A DNA stretch of 46,683 nucleotides from positions 1-46,683 of the forward strand of contig SFGV01000009.1 of assembly GCA_004557545.1 (NCBI GenBank), in the 5' to 3' direction. Below, one piece after another: positions 16,544 to 26,073 of this stretch (position 1 is its first letter; each line of letters starts with the position of its first letter). The stretch comes from Succinatimonas hippei (lineage in GTDB: Bacteria; Pseudomonadota; Gammaproteobacteria; Enterobacterales; Succinivibrionaceae). The notes below the pieces were generated by a model. The model did no database searches and had not been told where the DNA came from. It worked only from the letters and a program-made list of their open reading frames with translations. Both the position numbers and the translations under genes were made by a program.

Positions 16544-18516
16544 CCATAAGAAAGCTATCGGTACGTCTGGCAGGACAGATCGCGGCGGGCGAGGTTGTAG
16601 AGCGCCAGAGCTCGGTAGTAAAAGAGCTGATAGAGAACTCTGTTGACGCAGGGGCAAGCTCAATACGCTGTGATCTGGAGAGCGCGGGGCGGGTGCTTAT
16701 AAGGGTGCGCGATAACGGAAGCGGCATTCCAAGGGAAGAGCTTGGTCTGGCTCTGGCGCCGCACGCGACATCAAAAATAGCCTGCGAGGAGGATCTCTCA
16801 CACATAACCACTCTGGGGTTTCGCGGTGAGGCGCTTGCCTCGATAGCGGCGGTTTCAAAGCTGACCCTTTCATCGCGTACAGCTGATGAAAGCGATGGCT
16901 TTTGCGTAAGCTGTCTTGGCCCTCAGATGGACGCCTCCGTGATGCCCTGCCCTCATGGAGTAGGCACTACGGTTGAGGTAAGGGAGCTTTTTTTTAACAC
17001 TCCTGCCAGAAGACGTTTCTTAAAATCAGATCGCACCGAACTTATGCGCATACGCGATGTCGTAACGCGCTGCGCCATGGCCAACGCCTCGATAGCCTTT
17101 GAATTATCCTCAGACGGACGGCAGATCATAAAGGTACGGGGCGCTGATGATACTCTATCGCGCATGAGACGTCTGGCGCAGCTGGCTGGCGCAGAGTTTT
17201 CCTCTGATCCGGTAGAGGTAAGCTGTGATGATCCTCTGTTAAGGCTAAATGGGATCGCCCTTATGCCTGTCGACGTAACGGCGGGTGGGGCAGAGAAATG
17301 CTACCTTTTCTTAAATGGCCGGCCGATTGCGGATCGTCTTGTATTACACGCTGTGCGCGAGGCTTTTTCGCGCTTCTCGCCAAACCGCGTATTACCGCGT
17401 TGCGTGCTCTATATTGAAATCGATCCTTCCGAGGTGGACGTAAACGTCCATCCGCGTAAAGACGAGGTTCGCTTTCACAACTCCTCTGCCGTGCATGATC
17501 TGATAGAGCAGTCGGTTTTTTCGGCATTGTGCTCCAAGCGTGAGTCGCAGGATGAAAACGCGCTGTTTGGCAGTCCTGGTAAAGAGATTCACGCGAAAAT
17601 CTCAGAGACTGTTCCAAGCCCCGTTCAGACGCGTGATTTGCGCGCTCAGGCGTCAGAGCCTGAGGATAACGTGGCAGAAGGTGCCGTTAAGGAAAGCTCT
17701 CTTCAGTTTTACCGGCCATTGTCAGACGCTTTATACGGTAAGACAAAAGCCGCTTTTGATGATGAAAAAAAAGACGTTGTTGAATTACCTGATTTCCCGG
17801 ATGGGGAAGGATCATTTGTCACAAAAGCCTCCTCGGCAGGAGACATTCCTCCTCTTTCCATAAAGGCAAAAGCTTTTGCCAGCAGAATTGAAGCAAGCTC
17901 CAGAATAGAATCAGCAGAGATCATTAAAGACTCCTCCGGGAATAAGACAAAAACCGCGAATGTGCTCGGCATGCCGGTTCCGGGAGTCGCTCTGGTGCTT
18001 ATATCCGGCAGGTATCTTCTGGTACAGATAAAAGCGCTTGAGCGTGAAATTGTCAGCCGCAGATTCTCAAAGGCGGTTGAGAAGGGGGATGTGAATAAAC
18101 ATCCGCTTACCATGCCCTTTGCTGTAAAAACGGAGCCTGAGGTGATAAAGGCTCTGAAGCAAAATCCTAAAGCCTTGTCCCGTTGCGGATTTGAGCTCGC
18201 TTTTAGAAAAGACACGGCAGAGATCAGAGCCGTTCCTTCTGAGCTTTCGTGCTGTGATCTCGCGGGGTTTTCCAAGACAGCTTTCCCGCTTATAGCCTCA
18301 TCTGAGGGACTTGGATCGGGTAAATGCCCCAAACAGCTTGCTGACGCTGTGGGAGGCGCCGCTATTTCAGGCGCTGACACAGGCTTGGCTTACGCTCAAA
18401 AGGTGTTATCGGGAAAAGAGGTGTTGGAGGCTGTAGCCTCGATCATGGGCCATGGCGCGTGCGATCTGAGAATTCAGGAGATCGCGTATGAAATGATGCC
18501 GGAGGACAATAAATGA
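16540..18516 (+). CDS. mutL: DNA mismatch repair protein MutL
   Basis: MutL couples MutS mismatch recognition to MutH and UvrD. The GHKL ATPase domain is clear: IAAGEVVERQSSVVKELIEN (Bergerat motif I), DNGSGI, HATSKI, TLGFRGEAL, and the FFNTPARRRFLK loop. The transducer domain ends near PSEVDVNVHPRKDEVRF. A poorly conserved linker (about 335-465) leads to a C-terminal dimerisation domain starting at VLGMPVPGVALVLI. The endonuclease motif DQHAxxERxxxE is not visible, as expected for a MutH-dependent gammaproteobacterial MutL. At 658 residues it is somewhat longer than E. coli (615), mostly in the linker. ATGA overlaps with amiB and miaA place it mid-operon. Confidence 0.96.
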   Translation: MTIRKLSVRLAGQIAAGEVVERQSSVVKELIENSVDAGASSIRCDLESAGRVLIRVRDNGSGIPREELGLALAPHATSKIACEEDLSHITTLGFRGEALASIAAVSKLTLSSRTADESDGFCVSCLGPQMDASVMPCPHGVGTTVEVRELFFNTPARRRFLKSDRTELMRIRDVVTRCAMANASIAFELSSDGRQIIKVRGADDTLSRMRRLAQLAGAEFSSDPVEVSCDDPLLRLNGIALMPVDVTAGGAEKCYLFLNGRPIADRLVLHAVREAFSRFSPNRVLPRCVLYIEIDPSEVDVNVHPRKDEVRFHNSSAVHDLIEQSVFSALCSKRESQDENALFGSPGKEIHAKISETVPSPVQTRDLRAQASEPEDNVAEGAVKESSLQFYRPLSDALYGKTKAAFDDEKKDVVELPDFPDGEGSFVTKASSAGDIPPLSIKAKAFASRIEASSRIESAEIIKDSSGNKTKTANVLGMPVPGVALVLISGRYLLVQIKALEREIVSRRFSKAVEKGDVNKHPLTMPFAVKTEPEVIKALKQNPKALSRCGFELAFRKDTAEIRAVPSELSCCDLAGFSKTAFPLIASSEGLGSGKCPKQLADAVGGAAISGADTGLAYAQKVLSGKEVLEAVASIMGHGACDLRIQEIAYEMMPEDNK

Positions 18517-19487
18517 AAGATCGGGCACTGGTGGTGCTGGGGCCTACCGCCACCGGGAAAACATCGCTCGCGCTTGAGCTTTCCAAGTTTATGTCAATTG
18601 AGATCATAAGTCTCGATTCGGCTCTGGTATACCGTGGCATGGATATAGGTACGGCCAAGCCTGATCAGGAAGAACTTGCCATGTGTCCGCATCATCTTGT
18701 GAACATACGGGATCCGGCGCAGAGCTACAGCGCGGCGGATTTTCGCTCTGACTGTATAAAGCTTGTAAAGGAGATCTGTAAGAGAAATGCGCTGCCTGTT
18801 ATATGCGGCGGAACCATGATGTACTACAAGGCTTTGTGTGACGGGCTTTCACCTCTTCCAAGGACTGATCCCAAAGTAAGGGAAAGTATAGCCAGTGAGG
18901 CTTTAAGCTCAGGCTGGGCGGCCATGCATGAGAAATTAAAAGAAATCGATCCTCCTTTATATGAAAAACTCGCGCCAAACGATCGTCAGCGTGTTTCAAG
19001 GGCTCTTGAGGTATACGCGATGACCGGCAAACCCCTGAGCTCCTTTTATGGGAAAAAAGGCGAGAGCTGTCCTTTTATGCGGGCTGAGGCGGTACTGCTT
19101 CCTGAAAATGACCGCTCAAAGCTTCGCGTACAGATAAGGGAGCGCTTTATGCTTATGCTTGAGCGCGGGCTTATAAATGAGGTCGCATCACTTCGCGACA
19201 GGGGAGATCTGAATATCAACACGTCATCGATGCGTGCCGTGGGCTATCGTCAGGTATGGGAGTATCTGGATGGCAGGGTCAGCTATGAGCAAATGATTGA
19301 AAACGCGGTGATCGCTACCGCGCGGCTTGCCAAGCATCAGATGACCTGGCTCCGTGGCGGGTTGTCAGATGACGGCTGCGTCAGGCGCCTGATCTTAAGA
19401 CCCTCTGATCCTGATAATCTCAAGTCGGTTTTAGGCTTAGTCAGTAAGCTTAACGAAAAAGCGTCCGATGCAGGCAATGCCGGCTGA
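18513..19487 (+). CDS. miaA: tRNA dimethylallyltransferase MiaA
   Basis: MiaA attaches a dimethylallyl group to A37 of tRNAs reading UNN codons. The P-loop LGPTATGKTSLALEL, the DSALVYRGMDIGTAKP segment, HHLVNI, the VICGGTMMYYKAL helix, and the DRQRVSRALEVYAMTGKPLS region are all present in 324 residues (E. coli 316). The initiator ATG overlaps the mutL stop (ATGA at 18513). A 280-base gap before hfq contains a possible separate promoter. Confidence 0.96.
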   Translation: MKDRALVVLGPTATGKTSLALELSKFMSIEIISLDSALVYRGMDIGTAKPDQEELAMCPHHLVNIRDPAQSYSAADFRSDCIKLVKEICKRNALPVICGGTMMYYKALCDGLSPLPRTDPKVRESIASEALSSGWAAMHEKLKEIDPPLYEKLAPNDRQRVSRALEVYAMTGKPLSSFYGKKGESCPFMRAEAVLLPENDRSKLRVQIRERFMLMLERGLINEVASLRDRGDLNINTSSMRAVGYRQVWEYLDGRVSYEQMIENAVIATARLAKHQMTWLRGGLSDDGCVRRLILRPSDPDNLKSVLGLVSKLNEKASDAGNAG

Positions 19488-19766
19488 GATGCTATAATAA
19501 ATCGCGGTCGTTCCAAAGCTACAGGCTAACTCTTAGGTAAAGGAATGGCTTCATCGCAAATAAGCGCTTACAGCGAAGGCTCCGGTCTGCTTTGGTGTTC
19601 ACAAGCTTTTGGGAACATTCGGAAAATCCGGTGACTTTGAGCTACACCGTCTCGGCGCGCCGGACGGTTTTAGCGTTGCCAGATAAACACGATCTTCCTT
19701 CAATAAATGTGGAACATCAGAGGCGATCTTGTAAGAAGATAACTACTAATAATAACGGGAAAAAAA
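19488..19766 (+). promoter_or_regulatory. leader region of hfq
   Basis: The 279 bases between miaA and hfq include TATAAT at 19493-19498, a likely -10 that would give hfq its own transcript with a long leader; no good -35 is seen. A 29-codon frame with a weak ribosome binding site (ATG 19545) exists but is not supported otherwise. The rest shows no clear structure to me. Confidence 0.35.
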
Positions 19767-20042
19767 ATGGCAAAAGTTCAGTCATTGCAGGATCCTTTCT
19801 TAAATACACTGCGCCGCGAGCATATCCAGGTGTCCATCTACCTGGTTAACGGCATCAAGCTTCAGGGGCAGATTGAGTCATTTGACCAGTTTGTGGTTCT
19901 GCTTAAAAATCAGGTCAGCCAGATGGTATACAAGCACGCGATCTCAACCATAGTTCCGGCTCGCGCTGTCAACATCTCGATGTCCCAGACTGAAGACGGC
20001 GAATTAAAGGAAGAAGATAACAAGGGCCAGGCAGAGGCCTGA
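19767..20042 (+). CDS. hfq: RNA chaperone Hfq
   Basis: Hfq forms a hexameric Sm ring that pairs small RNAs with mRNAs. The Sm1 part (SLQDPFLNTLRREHIQVSIY, LVNGIKLQGQIESFDQFVVLL) and the Sm2 motif YKHAISTIVP are near identical to E. coli Hfq, including proximal-face Gln8, Asp9, Phe42, Tyr55, Lys56 and His57. The C-terminal tail is short and acidic (91 residues in total; E. coli 102). Its presence implies sRNA regulation in this organism. It is followed eight bases later by hflX. Confidence 0.97.
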   Translation: MAKVQSLQDPFLNTLRREHIQVSIYLVNGIKLQGQIESFDQFVVLLKNQVSQMVYKHAISTIVPARAVNISMSQTEDGELKEEDNKGQAEA

Positions 20043-20049
20043 CCTGCAG

Positions 20050-21390
20050 ATGCAGGATCCTCAAACACAGAGCCCTGGGATCTGCGTGCTGGTGCACGTT
20101 GAGCTCCCAAAAGAGGAATCACGTGAGGATTTGGCCGAACTGGAGCGTTTGGCCGAAACATCAGGAGCGCGTGTGGTAAAAGCGGTTGTCTGTAACCGTG
20201 ACGCCCCTGATGCCGCCTACTTTATCGGAACCGGAAAAACTGAGGAAGTAAAAGCCGCGGTTGAGGAGAGTGGCGCTTCAACCGTGATCTTCAATTCAAG
20301 ACTCTCACCAGCTCAGGAGCGTAACCTTGAACGCGCGCTTGACGCGAAGGTTATGGACAGAGTCGCCCTCATATTGCTGATTTTCGCTCAAAGGGCGCGC
20401 ACCTATGAGGGTAAGCTTCAGGTCGAGCTGGCAAGACTTCAGTACGAGCAGGCAAGACTGGTGCGCGGATGGACTCACCTTGAACGTCAGAAGGGCGGCT
20501 TCGGATTAAGAGGCGGTCCGGGTGAGACCCAGATTGAGCTTGACCGCCGCGCGCTTCGTGAACGGATAACCCAGCTCAAAGCGGAGCTTGAAACGGTTTC
20601 CCGCCGCCGTGGTCAGAACCGCTCCCTGCGTATAAAGCGCGGTGTGCCGACGGTATCGTTTGTCGGGTACACCAATGCTGGGAAATCCACGCTCTTCAAC
20701 CGCGTGACCTCATCAGATGTGTATGTGGCGGATCAGCTATTCGCGACGCTTGACCCTACACTCAGAAACGTTGAGCTACCGAGCTTTGGTAAAGCGGTTT
20801 TTGCAGATACGGTTGGATTTATTCGCCACCTTCCGCATGATCTGATAGCGGCCTTCCACAGTACCCTTGAGGAAACGGCGGACGCTTCATTGCTGGTTCA
20901 TGTCGTTGACGCGTCAGATCCAAGGCGTGATGAGAATATCGAGTCGGTGAACCAGGTTTTAGAGCAGGTCGGGGCGGGCAATGTACCAAGGCTTATGGTC
21001 TTTAATAAATGCGATCTGGTTGAAGACAGCCCGGTAGGTATGGTCGATGGCATTGATGGCAAGCCATCCAGGATCTGTGTGAGCGCGCTGACCGGAGAGG
21101 GTATTGAGGATCTGCTCAGGGCGTGCTCGCTCATGCTCTCGCGGGAAAAACTTAATTTTACTGTTAAGATAGACGCGTCAAGCGGCGGTAAATTACGCTC
21201 GATGCTTTACGCGCTGGGCGCGGTCAGCTCTGAGAGCATAGATGATAACGGGGTTATCACGCTTGAGCTTTCAATTAGTCAGAAGGACGCCTCCCGGACT
21301 GACAGCGTGACAAATGGAGAGCTCTCAAGGGCCGCCGGCGGATCGCCCTGGAAGAATGACGAAGAATTTAATTTTGACAGTGTGCAGTAA
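20050..21390 (+). CDS. hflX: ribosome-associated GTPase HflX
   Basis: HflX is a GTPase that splits stalled or stressed 70S ribosomes. An N-terminal HflX domain (LVHVELPKEESREDLAELE, YFIGTGKTEEV, then FAQRARTYEGKLQVELARLQ and LVRGWTHLERQKGG) leads to a coiled coil and the G domain. There G1 is GYTNAGKSTLFN, G3 is DTVGF, and G4 is NKCD, followed by SALTG. It has 446 residues (E. coli 426). It lies between hfq and hflK as in Enterobacteria. The ribosome binding site at the ATG is poor, which suggests coupling to hfq translation. Confidence 0.96.
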   Translation: MQDPQTQSPGICVLVHVELPKEESREDLAELERLAETSGARVVKAVVCNRDAPDAAYFIGTGKTEEVKAAVEESGASTVIFNSRLSPAQERNLERALDAKVMDRVALILLIFAQRARTYEGKLQVELARLQYEQARLVRGWTHLERQKGGFGLRGGPGETQIELDRRALRERITQLKAELETVSRRRGQNRSLRIKRGVPTVSFVGYTNAGKSTLFNRVTSSDVYVADQLFATLDPTLRNVELPSFGKAVFADTVGFIRHLPHDLIAAFHSTLEETADASLLVHVVDASDPRRDENIESVNQVLEQVGAGNVPRLMVFNKCDLVEDSPVGMVDGIDGKPSRICVSALTGEGIEDLLRACSLMLSREKLNFTVKIDASSGGKLRSMLYALGAVSSESIDDNGVITLELSISQKDASRTDSVTNGELSRAAGGSPWKNDEEFNFDSVQ

Positions 21391-21472
21391 CAGACAAGGT
21401 TTGGACTGTTTTGCGCTTTGATGTAGTTTTTTTTGGCAAATTAGGAGAGGGGTTAAATACCCTGTTGTTTCA

Positions 21473-22732
21473 ATGAAACAGATTTCATCTGACACCATGG
21501 GCTGGAACGCACCGGGCAACGGTGGCGGCAATGGCGACAGTGGTAATGACAATGGCGGACGTGATCCGTGGGGAAGAGACAACCCTCCGCGGGGGGAGAA
21601 AGATCTGGGAACCCAGACTCTGGATCTTCTAAAAAAGCTTTTTGGAAGCGGAAAATCATCAGGATCCAGAGGCCGTAACGGGCGTAACCGTCCGGGATCG
21701 ATTATAGGAGCCGTGATAGGTCTTGCTATTGCCGGCATTATAGTATCGGGCTTTTATACGGTTCGCGAGGCTGAGCGAGGCGTTGTATTGCGCTTTGGAA
21801 AGATTTATGACGTCACTGATCCGGGACTGCGCTGGAAGATCCCTGGCATTGACACGGTCAATGTGGTCGACATCGAGCAGGTCCGCGCGCTTCAGTCATC
21901 CGGAACCATGCTGACGCAGGATGAGAATGTTGTAATAGTTGAGATGGATGTCCAGTACCGCATCTCTGATCCGGTCAAGTATTTATACAGCACTACCGAT
22001 CCTGATCATACGTTGCTGGAGGCTACCGACAGTGCTTTGCGCTATGTAGTCGGACATACCCTGATGGATGACATTCTGACCTCCGGACGTGAGATGGTGC
22101 GTCAGAACACCAGAGAGCTTTTAAGCTCGATCATCGAGCCCTATAACACCGGACTTTCAATTGTAGACATGAACTTCCTGCCTGCCAGAGCTCCTGATCA
22201 GGTAAAAGCCGCCTTTGATGACGCGATCTCGGCGCAGGAGGATGAGCAGCGCTTTAAACGTGAGGCTGAAGCCTACGCCAATGAGGTTCTGCCAAAGGCT
22301 GACGGTCAGGTTCAGCGTATACGTCAGGAGGCTGAGGCTTACCGCTCCCAGGTCGTTTTAAACGCTCAGGGCGAGGTAGCGCGCTTTGAGAAGGTTTTGC
22401 CTGAGTATGAGAAGGCGCCTGAGATCACAAGGCAGAGAATTTATTTTGAGACTATGCAGCAGGTTATGGAGAAGTCTCGCAAGGTCATACTTGATACCCC
22501 TCAGGGCAGTTCTCCGGTGATTTATCTGCCGCTTCCCGATAATGCCTCTGTCAGCAGCAGGGAGCAATCAAAATCTGAGGTTGATGAAACAGTGCAGGCG
22601 CTCAAAGAGGCCTCAAAGAAGACGGCTGAAGAGACCGTACAAAACACCTCCAGACAGTCGCAGAATCCCCAGCGTGGTTATCCGCCGCTCAACGGAAACG
22701 GATATGGCAATTATGACCAGAGGAGGAACTGA
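21473..22732 (+). CDS. hflK: FtsH protease modulator HflK
   Basis: HflK assembles with HflC into a membrane cage around FtsH and limits its access to membrane substrates. It has 419 residues. A Gly/Asn/Asp-rich N-terminal cytoplasmic segment with GGRDPWGRDNPP is followed by one membrane helix (GAVIGLAIAGIIVSGFYTV, near 78-97), an SPFH/prohibitin domain (EAERGVVLRFGKI onward), a long coiled coil rich in Glu/Ala/Arg, and a Gln/Asn-rich tail. Neither start has a strong ribosome binding site; by homology with E. coli (MAWNQPG) the ATG at 21497 (MGWNAPG) may be the real one. hflC follows after two bases. Confidence 0.94.
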   Translation: MKQISSDTMGWNAPGNGGGNGDSGNDNGGRDPWGRDNPPRGEKDLGTQTLDLLKKLFGSGKSSGSRGRNGRNRPGSIIGAVIGLAIAGIIVSGFYTVREAERGVVLRFGKIYDVTDPGLRWKIPGIDTVNVVDIEQVRALQSSGTMLTQDENVVIVEMDVQYRISDPVKYLYSTTDPDHTLLEATDSALRYVVGHTLMDDILTSGREMVRQNTRELLSSIIEPYNTGLSIVDMNFLPARAPDQVKAAFDDAISAQEDEQRFKREAEAYANEVLPKADGQVQRIRQEAEAYRSQVVLNAQGEVARFEKVLPEYEKAPEITRQRIYFETMQQVMEKSRKVILDTPQGSSPVIYLPLPDNASVSSREQSKSEVDETVQALKEASKKTAEETVQNTSRQSQNPQRGYPPLNGNGYGNYDQRRN

Positions 22733-22734
22733 AG

Positions 22735-23730
22735 GTGAAGAACTTAGGATTAAACCTCATACTGGCAGTAGCGATAGTGCTCGGCTTCCTGGGAGTCAGT
22801 TCACTGTATGTGGTGACTGAGGGACAGGTTGGCATTGTTACACGTTTTGGCAAGGTTATTCGCGGCGCGGACGCCAAGCTTGATATCAAGCAGCCCGGAC
22901 TTCATTTCAAGGTGCCGCTTATTGATAAGGTAAAGATCCTTGACGCGCGTATCCAGACTATAGATCAGAGCGCCAACCGCTTTGTAACCTCTGAGAAGAA
23001 GGACGTGATCATAGATTCCTATGTCAAGTGGCAGATTGAGGACGCCGCTACGTATTACCTGACAACCGCGGGCGGTAATAAGATGCAGGCGGAGGATCTG
23101 CTCTCACGTAAAATCAACAACTCCCTGCGAAGCCAGATTGGACGTCTGACCATTCAGGAAATAGTTTCAGGAAAGAATTCTGATCGTGCGGAAGATGAGT
23201 TTGACAGCCAGTCATCAGGCGATGAAGGCGGACTTTCAAACAAGCGCGATGAGGTGATGCAGAACGCGTTGCGCGATATCGGCTCCTCGGCCAAGGATCT
23301 TGGAGTGCGCATAGTTGACGTGCGCATCAAGCAGATCAACCTTCCGCCTGAGGTTTCAAATTCAATCTATCAGCGCATGCGCGCTGAGCGTGACGCGGTA
23401 GCCAAGCTCCATCGTTCTCAGGGACGCAAGGACGCTGAAGCCATACGCGCTCAGGCTGATCGCGAGGTTACGGTTAAGATAGCCGAGGCCGAAAAAGCAG
23501 CCAGAACCTTACGCGGTGATGGTGACGCCGAGGCGGTAAAGATCTACGCTGATACTTATCAGCGCAATCCTGAGCTGTTTGAGTTCCTGCGCTCAATGGA
23601 CGCTTATAAGAAATCGATGACCACCGGTAAGGATGTTATGGTGTTAAAGCCTGACAGCGACTTCTTCCGTTTCTTCGGAAGCTGGGATGGGTCAAAAGTG
23701 AGCAAGCCTAAATCAGGACGCACTGAATAG
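22735..23730 (+). CDS. hflC: FtsH protease modulator HflC
   Basis: Partner of HflK in the FtsH-regulating membrane complex. It has 331 residues: an N-terminal membrane anchor (about residues 5-24), an SPFH domain from EGQVGIVTRFGKVIR, and a coiled coil with IRAQADREVTVKIAEAEKAA. The stretch around residues 150-165 with FDSQSSGDEGG is a Ser/Asp-rich insertion relative to shorter HflCs. Translation starts at GTG (22735), with AGGAGG eight bases upstream inside the end of hflK. A terminator-like hairpin follows, separating it from purA. Confidence 0.95.
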   Translation: MKNLGLNLILAVAIVLGFLGVSSLYVVTEGQVGIVTRFGKVIRGADAKLDIKQPGLHFKVPLIDKVKILDARIQTIDQSANRFVTSEKKDVIIDSYVKWQIEDAATYYLTTAGGNKMQAEDLLSRKINNSLRSQIGRLTIQEIVSGKNSDRAEDEFDSQSSGDEGGLSNKRDEVMQNALRDIGSSAKDLGVRIVDVRIKQINLPPEVSNSIYQRMRAERDAVAKLHRSQGRKDAEAIRAQADREVTVKIAEAEKAARTLRGDGDAEAVKIYADTYQRNPELFEFLRSMDAYKKSMTTGKDVMVLKPDSDFFRFFGSWDGSKVSKPKSGRTE

Positions 23731-23742
23731 TGGCAATGAGTT

Positions 23743-23770
23743 AAAATCCCGCTTTGGCGGGATTTTATAT
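23743..23770 (+). terminator. hairpin between hflC and purA
   Basis: AAAATCCCGC (23743-23752) pairs with GCGGGATTTT (23757-23766) around a four-base loop and ends in a short T-run. It likely ends much of the hflKC transcript and may act as an attenuator ahead of purA. Confidence 0.7.
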
Positions 23771-23835
23771 GCGCAAAGATAATCCCTATGATGCAGCAAA
23801 GGCAGGCGCAGAGGTCTGCCGCGAGGAAAAGAGAA

Positions 23836-25134
23836 ATGCCCAATAATGTAATTGTGCTCGGTACCCAGTGGGGCGACGAAGGCAAAGGTAAGGTAGCGGA
23901 TCTGCTGACCTCCAAGGCCAATGTGGTTGTTCGCAGTCAGGGTGGCAACAATGCCGGTCATACTCTGGTTGTAGGTGACCGTAAGGTCGTAGTAAGGCTT
24001 GTGCCTTCCGGGATCATGCACAGCGGCTGTAAATGCCTTATAGGAAGCGGCGTTGTGGTAAATCCTGTCGCTCTGTTTGAGGAGATAGAAGAGCTCAAGG
24101 CCGCCGGAGTTTCCGATGCCGAAGAGCGCATTACCGTAAATGGCTCCTGCTCGCTGCTGTTGCCGATCCACCCTGCCATTGATAAGGCTTCCGAGAAAGC
24201 GCGCGGCAAAGGCGCGATCGGAACTACCGGACGCGGAATTGGTCCCTGCTATGAGGACAAGGTGGCGCGTCGTGGGGTCAGGGTCGGCGATCTGATGCAC
24301 ATGGACTTTTTCCGCGAGAAACTCAAGCGCCTGCTTGACTACAGAAATTTCATGCTCAAGAACTACTTCCACGCTGAGGAAGTGAGCTTTGAAAGCGTTA
24401 TGGAGCAGGTTGATGGCTATCGTGACCGTCTGCTCAGGATGGTAGGTGATGTATCGGAGATCCTTGCCAAAGCAAAAAGGAGCGGAGAGAAGATCCTTTT
24501 TGAGGGCGCCCAGGGCACCTTCCTTGATATTGATTTTGGCACATACCCGTATGTGACATCATCAAATACCACCGCCGGCGGCTGTGTAACCGGATCAGGC
24601 GCTGGTCCTCTTTCAATTGATTATGTCCTGGGGATCGCCAAGGTCTATACCACCAGAGTAGGCGGCGGACCTTATCCTACGGAGCTTAAGGATGAGCTCG
24701 GCGAGCATATTCGTCAGCGCGGCAAGGAGTTTGGCGCCGTAACAGGGCGTCCGCGCCGTACCGGGTGGTTTGACGCCGTGGCGATGCATCGCAGCGCGGT
24801 GCTCAACAGCCTATCGGGTCTGGCGCTTATGAAGCTTGATGTGTTAGATGATCTTGATGAGGTCAAGATCTGCACCGGCTACCGCTACCCTGACGGACAG
24901 GTAAGAGATCTTCCTCCATTCTCAGCCTATGACTATGAGGGTGTGGAACCGGTATACGAGACCATGCCGGGCTGGAAATCAAATACCTTCGGGATCACCT
25001 CCTGGGACGATCTGCCTGAAAACGCCCGTAAATATGTAAAGCGCCTTGAGGAGCTTTCAGGTGTTAAGGTAGCCATACTGTCCACCGGGCCTGAGCGCAA
25101 TCAGACCATCACTCTTGAGGATCCTTTCGCGTAA
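23836..25134 (+). CDS. purA: adenylosuccinate synthetase
   Basis: PurA joins IMP and aspartate using GTP, the first committed step to AMP. With the ATG at 23836 it has 432 residues, the same as E. coli PurA. GAGGA lies about ten bases upstream; the longer frame adds 16 non-homologous residues. Key segments are GTQWGDEGKGKV (catalytic Asp and P-loop), GGNNAGHTL with the acid-base His, GTTGRGIGPCYEDK, FEGAQGTFLDIDFGTYPYVT, TTRVGGGPYPTE and TGRPRRTGWFDAV. A strong bidirectional terminator follows. The neighbouring hflC end is 105 bases upstream with a hairpin between. Confidence 0.97.
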   Translation: MPNNVIVLGTQWGDEGKGKVADLLTSKANVVVRSQGGNNAGHTLVVGDRKVVVRLVPSGIMHSGCKCLIGSGVVVNPVALFEEIEELKAAGVSDAEERITVNGSCSLLLPIHPAIDKASEKARGKGAIGTTGRGIGPCYEDKVARRGVRVGDLMHMDFFREKLKRLLDYRNFMLKNYFHAEEVSFESVMEQVDGYRDRLLRMVGDVSEILAKAKRSGEKILFEGAQGTFLDIDFGTYPYVTSSNTTAGGCVTGSGAGPLSIDYVLGIAKVYTTRVGGGPYPTELKDELGEHIRQRGKEFGAVTGRPRRTGWFDAVAMHRSAVLNSLSGLALMKLDVLDDLDEVKICTGYRYPDGQVRDLPPFSAYDYEGVEPVYETMPGWKSNTFGITSWDDLPENARKYVKRLEELSGVKVAILSTGPERNQTITLEDPFA

Positions 25135-25152
25135 ATTCTAAATCCGCGTAAT

Positions 25153-25190
25153 AAAAGCCCCGCGTGAAATGAGCTTCACGCGGGGCTTTT
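25153..25190. terminator. bidirectional terminator between purA and the DeoR-family gene
   Basis: AAAAGCCCCGCGTGAA (25153-25168) pairs perfectly with TTCACGCGGGGCTTTT (25175-25190) around a six-base loop. T-runs are built into both arms, so it serves both convergent genes. Confidence 0.9.
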
Positions 25191-25204
25191 GCTTTGAGAC
25201 GCTT

Positions 25205-26068
25205 CTAGAAGAAGAGTCTCAGGCTTCCCTCATCTAGGGTCTGGTCATTATCATGCCCCGAGGCAATGGTGAGCTTTACGTTATGAGCTTTGATGGATGC
25301 CAGTATTTCAGGCTCTGATGGCATCATATCAGTGACCAGCTCTGAAACCTGGTCCCAGGTGCAATAGGTAAGCACGGACTCTCTTGCCGTCTTTGAATGA
25401 TCGGCTGCTATTATTACGCTGGTCGCGCGAGTCACCATGGTGGCATAGGTCTGAGCTATGTCCGCGTCGGCATTGCTGATCCCCTCGCCGGTAAACCCGG
25501 ACGCTCCCAGGATCGCGATATTGGCGAAGATCCGGTTGACCGCGGCTATGGTTTCTGGACCATAGACACAACGCTCCTCACTGTTGTAAAGACCGGGCAA
25601 CAGCCTGATTTTGAAGGTAGGATTTTGTGAAAGCACCGCGGCGACCGCGATAGAGTCAGTATATACGTTAAGATCGCGCCTAACCGCGGCAAGTCTTGAC
25701 GCGATACGGCCGGTAGTGGCGCCGCTGCCTATGATCAGTACCTGTCCGTCCTTTACTGATGAGCAAACCGAAATAGAGATTTTTTCCCGCTCGCTGGTAA
25801 AGAGGCGGTCACGCTCATCATATCCGGGTTCATTCTCAAGTGGTCTGGCGGCTCCACCGTAGGTTCTGCTGATGAGCCCACGCTCCTCAAGCTCTGTAAG
25901 ATCGCGCCGGATCGTCTCAGTAGATACTCCAATCTCATTTGCTAGCTCTGAAACCCTTAGCGCCGGTGAATTCTTAAGTCTGCTGGTAATAAGCCCCTGT
26001 CTCTGGGATTTAGACAGCTTTCCCTTTTTAGTTGTGTTCATACCTGCCCCATGATCTTGCGCCATCAC
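25205..26068 (-). CDS. DeoR/GlpR-family transcriptional regulator
   Basis: A sugar-phosphate-responsive repressor by family. The N-terminal DeoR helix-turn-helix reads VSELANEIGVSTETIRRDL, then ELEERGLISRTYGGA. The C-terminal effector domain has the sugar-phosphate sensor signatures (GSGATTGRIA, TDSIAVAAVL, GASGFTGEGISNADADIA, AADHSKTARES). It has 287 residues from the GTG at 26068; an ATG at 26065 or 26041 is also possible, and none has a clear ribosome binding site. A 26-bp palindrome just upstream is a likely autoregulatory operator. No sugar operon adjoins it; the nearest candidates are the aldo/keto reductase and the GH13 protein beyond. Confidence 0.9.
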   Translation of the reverse strand: MMAQDHGAGMNTTKKGKLSKSQRQGLITSRLKNSPALRVSELANEIGVSTETIRRDLTELEERGLISRTYGGAARPLENEPGYDERDRLFTSEREKISISVCSSVKDGQVLIIGSGATTGRIASRLAAVRRDLNVYTDSIAVAAVLSQNPTFKIRLLPGLYNSEERCVYGPETIAAVNRIFANIAILGASGFTGEGISNADADIAQTYATMVTRATSVIIAADHSKTARESVLTYCTWDQVSELVTDMMPSEPEILASIKAHNVKLTIASGHDNDQTLDEGSLRLFF

Positions 26069-26073
26069 TCTAA

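Noticed and set aside
17709..18380. 223-residue minus-strand frame inside mutL
   Set aside because: Antisense shadow of the conserved mutL frame with no recognisable domains or ribosome binding site.
19545..19634. 29-codon frame in the hfq leader
   Set aside because: Weak ribosome binding site and no features; cannot be told from chance.
23713..24372. 219-residue minus-strand frame over the purA start
   Set aside because: Antisense to the highly conserved purA N-terminus and hflC end; no homology seen.
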